From Plasmodium coatneyi (taxonomy: Eukaryota > Apicomplexa > Aconoidasida > Haemosporida > Plasmodiidae), in contig NC_033563.1 of assembly GCF_001680005.1 (NCBI RefSeq), positions 1,178,001-1,242,000 of the forward strand: a DNA stretch of 64,000 nt, given 5' to 3'. Below are positions 57,979-64,000 of this stretch, piece after piece. The notes below the pieces were generated by a model that worked only from the letters and a program-made list of their open reading frames with translations, was not told the DNA's origin and did no database searches. The first letter of the stretch is position 1, and every line of letters starts with the position of its first letter. Position numbers and translations under genes: made by a program.

Positions 57979-58470
57979 GGAAAAAATTTTTCCCTCTTTT
58001 CCGCGTCGAAAAATTGTGCCCATTTTTTTCCCGCAAATAATTTTTCCCATCTTGCCGCTTCTTCCATCCCGCTTGGCTCCTTTTATTCCTTTTTTTTATT
58101 TTATTTTTCTTTTTTCCCCCCCGCTTTCGATGTTTGAAGAAACCTGAACAGGGCAAGATTAAAAATGTATCGTTTACGCAATGGCCCATGAAATAGGTTG
58201 AAGCTTTGGCGAGAAGAAAAAGGGTCGCGTTAGAATTAGAGGCGAAGGGTAGAGCGGCGGGACTTCGTACGAAACGGCTTATGGTTCGACAAGAGCAAAC
58301 AATCTGTTGATCCCACCTGCATCATCGATCCTTAGCGACGGCGAAGGAATCGTTTGCCGTTACATTTCCTCCTGACTATACTTACGCAGATGTTTCTTCC
58401 CCTCAGGAGCTCATCGTAACTCCCCACTTCTTTTCCATATCCCCCTAGAGAATCTACCCCAGCAAATGAA
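56560..58470. other. Divergent intergenic region between RIPR and SMN-like gene
   Basis: 1.9 kb, probable promoters for both genes. The 16-nt repeat lies 75-137 nt from the RIPR start; a 26-nt poly-T is at 57947-57972. No gene supported. Confidence 0.5.
56634..56696. repeat. 16-nt tandem repeat upstream of RIPR
   Basis: Three full 16-nt units from 56634, 56650 and 56666 of the form TTGTGCAAATGTGCAA plus a degenerate fourth. Repeated TTGTGCAA palindromic cores lie about 75-137 nt upstream of the RIPR start codon. Confidence 0.85.
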
Positions 58471-60138
58471 ATGGAAGAATTTAACGAAACGTTGGAGGGG
58501 TTAGAGGTACGTTTCCTGCGACGAGATTCTCGCCCATATGATTATATACGTTTTACACGCACGTGGTTACACGCTTATCTACCTCACCACCAAAAGAAAA
58601 AAAAAAAAAAAAGACTCAAAAGTGGGATCAACACTGTGCTGGTGTTCGTCTAGTGGAACAATGGAAATAATCAGCCGTATAAGCAAATGCAAAAAAGAGA
58701 GGGAAGCATTGTCTTCCTTGAAAAGTCAACAATATGTTACCTGCGTAACAGTGCAGCATGACATGAAAGTACAATCGACACTTACCCCCCAAATGCAATT
58801 GTCCTCTTTTTTTTTCCCCCATTGTAGGGCAAAATAGCGGAGTATGAAAAGCAGCTAGCCTTGGTAAGAGAAGAAATAAAAAAGTATGAACAGGCCACAG
58901 GAGGAGGAGAAGAAGATGAACAAATTAAAAACCTGAGAAAGTTAGAATGTGATATGCTGGAGGTCATAAACTTGACTCTCGATTTGATAAATTATAAAAA
59001 GCAAAGTAAGTGTAAAAGGCAAATAGGGGGAGGAGGGGATAAGCATACATATATGTATATACCTTCCCACCTAATGGGGAGCGCTCCCGAGGAAGTGTGT
59101 AACTGTAACCATTTTCATACGCAAAAGTTGCTGCATAGAGAATGGTCACCCATATTATTATTTTCTTCTTTTTTCTCCCTCTTTTTAGACGAAGCGGAAG
59201 GAGATTCGCTTGAACCGAGCCTGGAGAAAGAACCCGAGGAGGATGCAAATGAAGGTGTCCCAAGTGAAGCAAGCGCTTTCATTGGGAGAACATGTAGCTT
59301 CATCTATGAAAGCAAAAAAGTCTATGGACTGATTCAAAACGTCGTTAAAGAAAATGATATAGAACAACTGCTAATAAATATATTTGAAAATAATGAGCAG
59401 ATCATGATCCCCCCCAAGTATGTCCTCCTGAACGAGGTACTGACCGAGTCTGCGCTCGCAGAGAACACCCAGTTCCAGGCCCTCTACAAGAAGGACGGGT
59501 AAGAAAAAAGGGGGCACTAAAAGGGGTCACCTCCCCTATAACGACGCAATTACCGTTTCCCCCCCCTTTTGCGAGAAAAAAGCATATTCAACGTATTGAA
59601 TATGAGTGGGGATCAACCTGTTTAGTGCCCCAACTGAGCAACTAACCATCCAGTCTTAATTACACCCCTAATTGCACACCCCCTTTCGTTTTTCCCCCTG
59701 TGCAGCCTCTGGTACGATTGCATCGTCTCGAAGCCCATGGGTGACTCCTTCCTCGTCAACTACATCGGATACAACACCAGCGAGTACGTAAAGAACGACC
59801 AAGTCAGAATTAAGAAAAAAAAAAAAGTGAAAGAAATAGTCACCCCCGCAGGATATAAAATTCCTGAAAATTTAATCGTAAAGGAAAACGACTCTTTAAA
59901 AGTTCAAATGAGGAAAAAGAAAAAAAGAATAGCTCTCAAAAAAAAACAAAAAAGTGAATTGATAAATAAAGAGTATACAAATAAAACGCAGCAGTGGAGG
60001 TCCTTTCACGAAAAGGCTATCAGCAAAAGTAAGCACCTTCTCGTGGCCCATAAGAAGGTGGAAAATATTGAATACAAAAACACCCCCTCTAGTTTCACCA
60101 TCAGGAGGAAGTTCGACTGTCATGATAATGAGGACTGA
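58471..60138 (+). CDS. SMN: SMN/SPF30-like Tudor-domain splicing protein, four exons
   Basis: Exons 58471-58506, 58828-59005, 59189-59498, 59706-60138; phases 0, 1, 2 close, total 957 nt, 318 residues. It begins MEEFNETLEGLE and has an N-terminal coiled coil (KIAEYEKQLALVREEIKKYE) as in SPF30. A Tudor domain spans about 166-212 (FQALYKKDG|LWYDCIVSKPMGDSFLVNY), with the aromatic residues of a dimethyl-arginine cage; it crosses the last intron. The C-terminus is Lys-rich and contains WRSFHEKAISKSK, matching the WQxFxxKAxxK block of SPF30/SMNDC1, a spliceosome assembly factor that promotes tri-snRNP joining. P. falciparum SMN-like protein at the homologous locus is the best match. Nuclear action is expected. 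Confidence 0.9.
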
Positions 60139-60788
60139 CTTCATTACCTGAGGTGGGGGGACATTGCAACACCCACGTGTAAAATATTGGCCTTTCTGAA
60201 TGGCTCTCTCCCACCAACACTCTTTGTGGTATTTTATCCCGCAATTCTTTACTTCCGTGGAGGAAAAACCCAAAAAAGGAGTTTCCTTTTTTTTTTTTGC
60301 CATTTTGCTCCTTTTTGGGAGCGATGTTTATGCCCCTTCCGCCTTCCCCCTTTTTTTTTTCGGCGCTGTTTGTCAACCTTTTTTGTCCCCATTTGAACCC
60401 TAAACTTGCAGTAAAAATTAAAATGCTATCAAATGGAATAAAAAAAAAAAAAAAAATAAATAAATGGGGCGAATGACACACTTTCCCCTTTTTTTGATGG
60501 GTTCCTTCTGTGTCGCGCAAATGGGACCCCGCAGTCAACACAACGTGCTCACTTCGGCACGTGCATAGGGGTTTGTTCGAGTGTCCCTTTTTTTTAGTTA
60601 TACCGAGGGGCTGTATGTTTTACCCCCATGTTGGGCATTCATTTGGCTGGAAAATTGCAGAGAAGTAGCTACTAAGCTGGCACTGTTTGGTGCGCGTACT
60701 ACACTGCCACACTGTTTATGCCCTCTCCAAAGGAACACCAAAAAATAGGCAAGCGCTGAACAGACAGAACCCCTTTTTTCTTTCCCCC
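60139..60788. other. Intergenic region
   Basis: Between the SMN-like gene 3' end and the p62 start (both plus). Contains poly-A (60440-60457). An open frame without ATG extends 102 nt upstream of the p62 start but starts at TTG and is not used. Confidence 0.5.
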
Positions 60789-62968
60789 ATGGAGGAAGAA
60801 AAAGTCCACGCCTCGTTCGGAGTGCTGTACAATAACGAAAAGGGGGAGCTATACATAACGAGCAGATACCTGGTGTACATTTCTGAGCGCACGAAAAGGG
60901 AAAAGGCCCAAAGCAACTCTCTTTTCCTCATCGATGACATTGACTTGAAGCTATGTATATTCAGTTGGAAGAAAACGGAAAAGTCCAAAAAGAAGAGTAA
61001 AACCAGATTCACCTTCGCCATAACGAACAAAAAAAATAATTTCTGTTTTCATGACTATAACCACACAGAGTCGTTCATTTTTGAATTCTTCAATGACGAA
61101 GACAATAGCAAGGTATGCCAGATTATCAACACGCTGAATAAGGATAACATAAAGAATCACATCTACATAGAGTTTAACTTGCACTTAATTAGAGACAAGT
61201 ACAAAGTGTACGAGGAGTCCTCTGGGGTAATAATAGGAAAAGCTCAATCTACAGGAATCGCAGAAGAAGAGAAAAAAGGGGATCACTTTATCGATATTGT
61301 TAGTAGAGAGCATATTCCCCCAAAGCATGGTGCCCCCTCACATTTTGTAAAAAAGGAAAATGATGAACCATGCGGGGAGGACAAAGACATAGCAGTTAAA
61401 CGGGACTCGGCTACAAGGACACTCCACCATGGGAGTGACAAAAATGGGGAGAGTAGCCAAAGTGAGGACAGCGACCATAGTGAGCAAAATAGTCTATCGG
61501 AAGATAACGCCAAGGAAAACGAATCACTAAGCAGCCTGCACAAAATGTTCGAGACGGATTCACAGCTCAAGAACCTCTACCAAATGTGTATCCAAAACAA
61601 CATACTAACAGAGAAGGAATTCTACAAAATACACAAAAGCGACATATACGAGTATAGAAATATCAGCTCCAGTGCGGAGGATGGAATTCTGAAGGAACCC
61701 CTATTCATAACGGAGGAACAAAAAATGGCAAAGAGCGTCGAAATAAATAAACAAATAAGCAGAGTTATTTTGTCGGAGAACAAAGAGCTGAAGAAGCTCT
61801 ACGATTATTACATGGCCAACAATATCCTCAGTGAAAGCAAATTCTGGTTCTTCCTTTTTAACAACAAATATAGCCACTTATTTTTTTACGATAAAAATGA
61901 AAAGGACATAATGGGGAATAAAAACTTCTTCTCCATTAAGGGTGACCAGCAGAAGAGGGCAGGAGGGGTCGGTACGGACATAGCTAGGGACAGGACTGAT
62001 GACCAGAGGGATGCAACACGCACCACGGATGAAGAAGAAAACACATATTACAAAAATATGTCCCTATCATATGACATGGATAATCCAAATCAAGACATAA
62101 AAGGGACATTGGAAAAATGCATTTTAAAGGAATACCTTTCCACCAAATCGTACAAAAGGAAAAACATCCTTTTTAACAACAACTACTATTTAAATGAAGA
62201 AAGTGCCCAGGGGTTTGGATTATTCACGAATGAGAAATATTCCAAAGGGAGCAACTCCCACAACCTCCTAATTAACAAATTTAATAATTACTGCATTGGG
62301 ATGATAAAGGATAAAACATTTACCCTCGACACTTTTTACGAAGATTTGAAAAACAAAATTGAGGACACCGATTTGAATCCCATGAAGGAAAAAAAAGAGT
62401 TGCAATTTCAAATCGAAAAAAAAAAAAAAAAACGGCCCTTTGATAGTGAGACAGATAATGAAGAGTCGACTCATGCTGCGGAACGGCTGAATCAAAAGTT
62501 TGCCACGCTCCAGGACCAGCTCAACACATTTAAGCAGCATACCGGAAAGAAGAACTACACTGACTTGTTCAATATAGGTGCGTTTCCTGGAAGCGACTAG
62601 CGTTATTAGCGGATTGTTGTAATCGGTTGCCCAGTGCGTCACGAAAAGGAATGAGTTTTTCCATTTTATTCCTCCTTCATTTCCTCCTTTTCCCTTCCCC
62701 CCCGTAGGGAGACTCCTGTTTGTCTCCAACACGAAGAAGTGCCAGAGCAACCAGTCCATGCTGATAGGCACGATCGAGTACGAGCAGCACATCCTCGACA
62801 TTGTGAAGGACTACCACGTGAAAGTGAACTATTTGCTGAACTTGTTCTACACGTCGTGCATTCCGGAACAGGAGAAGAGGAACAAGATCCTGGAAAATCT
62901 GTCCAAGATTAAAGAGGAGATACAGGCCAAGCAGGTAAGCCTGAACCCCAACACGGGCAAATTATGAG

Positions 62969-63000
<32 letters not shown>

Positions 63001-63257
63001 GGTGTGTGTGTGTGTGGTATACAAAACGAGAAGGGTGAGGCCGAATTGATTAATACCCATTTGGCACACTTCGAACGAATTCTGTCCACTCGGTCTCACT
63101 TCCCCTTTTTTTTCCACCCCCCCACCAGGAGGAGTACAACAGTGTGCTTATAATGGGAAAGCCGCTGCTAATTCACCTGTTTGAACAAATAAGTATCTGC
63201 AAGAAGTTTAATGAAAAGCTGGATAGGTACATCCAGGAAAAGAGGAAGAAGGCATGA
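60789..63257 (+). CDS. TFIIH core subunit p62/Tfb1 (GTF2H1), three exons
   Basis: Exons 60789-62577, 62708-62934 and 63129-63257; phases 1 and 0 close, total 2145 nt, 714 residues. Start ATG (MEEEKVHASFGVLY) matches the beginning of the PH-like domain; upstream codons lack an ATG. Domains: PH/PTB-like (about 1-125, with KGELYITSRYLVYI typical of p62 and GRAM-like folds), acidic linker, BSD1 (about 250-285, DSQLKNLYQMCIQNNILTEK), BSD2 (about 330-365, ENKELKKLYDYYMANNILSE with SESKFWFF following), and a C-terminal helical region (exons 2-3, HILDIVKDYHVKVNYLLNLF). p62 is a structural subunit of TFIIH in transcription initiation and nucleotide-excision repair. Exon 2 is followed by a poly-T and (GT)n intron. 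Confidence 0.93.
62977..63016 (+). repeat. Poly-T and (GT)n microsatellite in the p62 second intron
   Basis: About 28 T followed by GGTGTGTGTGTGTGTGG, inside the intron 62935-63128. Likely length-polymorphic; also forms part of the acceptor context. Confidence 0.85.
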
Positions 63258-63904
63258 CGGGCGAGAGGGGTAACCAGGGTGAATCACCTTCTTTCTGTTC
63301 ACCTCCAAAGGAACCACGCAAGTGTCGTACATGTCGTGGCCTAGGGGGGAGTTTTTGTCTAATTTAATGCGACGTTGTAACGATGATCTTTTAAACGTCG
63401 CTCAATTTTGTAGTGATTTTTTTCTTTTTTTTTTTAACGATTTAACTAAAAATTGGTAGGTCTTCACGTAAATACGGAAAAATGGGCACATACGTGCGTA
63501 TGCAAATACAGGGGTACATGTCTGTACGCACACATGGGGGGCACTAAAAAAAGGGAGCCGCGCGAAAATCGCTCGGAAAAAAATATGAACAAACAGCCAA
63601 AACGGAAAAAAAAAAAAAAAAAAAAAATAGCCAAATATGTGTGCAACGGCGCCGTTGCGGCAGGGACAAAAAATCGACACAGAGTGAGAGAAGTGCGTCT
63701 TTCTGATGGGGAGGCTCACAAGGGGAAAATGCCATAACAACGAAGCATAGCATCAGCATTCTGCACAAATGGGCGAAGAATGAAGGATCATGAACAGGGG
63801 AGTTTGGAAAAGGGTAACGTTCAACGTGTGCGTACAGAACGGTTCAATGCTTCTGCACCACTGCATTTATCCCCTTCTCCTCTTCTCCACTTTTCTTCCC
63901 CCAA
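63258..63904. other. Convergent intergenic region
   Basis: Between the p62 stop and the next minus-strand gene. Poly-A at 63606-63627. Nothing else recognised. Confidence 0.45.
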
Positions 63905-64000
63905 TCAGTTATTATTCGACAGGGTGAAGTAGGACTTCTTGTGGACCTGCTGCACCTTCTTCAGGACGTTGAGCGTGGGAAGGGAACCCATGGGGTCCTC
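63905..64000 (-). CDS. 3' end of a minus-strand gene, unknown, truncated by window edge
   Basis: 31 codons in frame to a TGA at 63905-63907, reading EDPMGSLPTLNVLKKVQQVH and ending SYFTLSNNN. Composition and clean frame suggest a real C-terminus or last exon; the short length prevents assigning a family. Confidence 0.55.
   Translation of the reverse strand, partial: EDPMGSLPTLNVLKKVQQVHKKSYFTLSNNN

Noticed and set aside
60687..60788. Upstream extension of the p62 frame
   Set aside because: Begins at TTG with no ATG; the ATG at 60789 matches the beginning of the PH-like domain.

Overview
This window is nuclear DNA from a malaria parasite of the genus Plasmodium, most likely from the P. vivax / simian-parasite clade (P. 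vivax, P. cynomolgi, P. knowlesi and relatives). Genes carry long Asn/Lys/Glu-rich low-complexity inserts, introns are short with canonical GT..AG and T-rich acceptors, intergenic DNA is full of 20-30 nt poly-A/poly-T runs, and base composition is much less AT-rich than P. falciparum. From memory, the gene order (CARL - cyclophilin 19A - RNA triphosphatase PRT1 - coiled-coil gene - DGAT - IscA-type carrier - ribosomal protein S3A - RIPR - SMN-like - TFIIH p62) corresponds to the right part of P. falciparum chromosome 3. The exact species cannot be fixed from the sequence alone.

Layout. 1-2835 (+): 3' part of the TAPT1/Emp65-family multipass membrane protein CARL, five exons in the window. 4441-4953 (-): cyclophilin. 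6397-8022 (-): yeast-type mRNA 5'-triphosphatase PRT1. 8963-12858 (-): a 13-exon coiled-coil gene. 13630-15318 (-): DGAT (MBOAT acyltransferase). 15.3-17.7 kb: long divergent intergenic region with a 15-nt tandem repeat. 17710-20215 (+): conserved protein of unknown function, two exons. 20352-about 21257/21359 (-): A-type Fe-S carrier. 23186-26977 (+): large membrane-anchored P-loop GTPase-like protein. 27468-34943 (-): giant protein of about 2428 residues, function unknown. 36509-37640 (+): five-exon small coiled-coil protein. 38326-39577 (-): ribosomal protein S3A (eS1). 41591-42165 (-): three-exon TMA7. 44430-48104 (+): TBC Rab-GAP of TBC1D20 type, whose tail-anchor continues in another frame to 48552. 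49613-50812 (+): two-TM protein with a COA1-like C-terminus. 51804-52931 (+): C2orf69/UPF0565-like alpha/beta hydrolase. 53266-56559 (-): RIPR, the EGF- and lectin-rich invasion protein. 58471-60138 (+): SMN/SPF30-like Tudor protein, four exons. 60789-63257 (+): TFIIH p62/Tfb1, three exons. 63905-64000 (-): 3' end of one more gene.

This is mostly a conserved core-chromosome region. Functions are unrelated housekeeping (transcription, capping, splicing, translation, lipid and Fe-S metabolism, secretory-pathway control) plus one parasite-specific invasion gene (RIPR). No mobile elements, CRISPR, rRNA or tRNA genes were seen. I reconstructed splice structures by hand by checking that phases close and that the protein stays in register. 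The most noteworthy items are the 13-exon coiled-coil gene, the TBC gene split at a 24-A run, the tandem-repeat insertion inside the last EGF module of RIPR with tandem repeats on both sides of that gene, the unclassified large GTPase, and the 15-nt repeat array in the largest intergenic gap.
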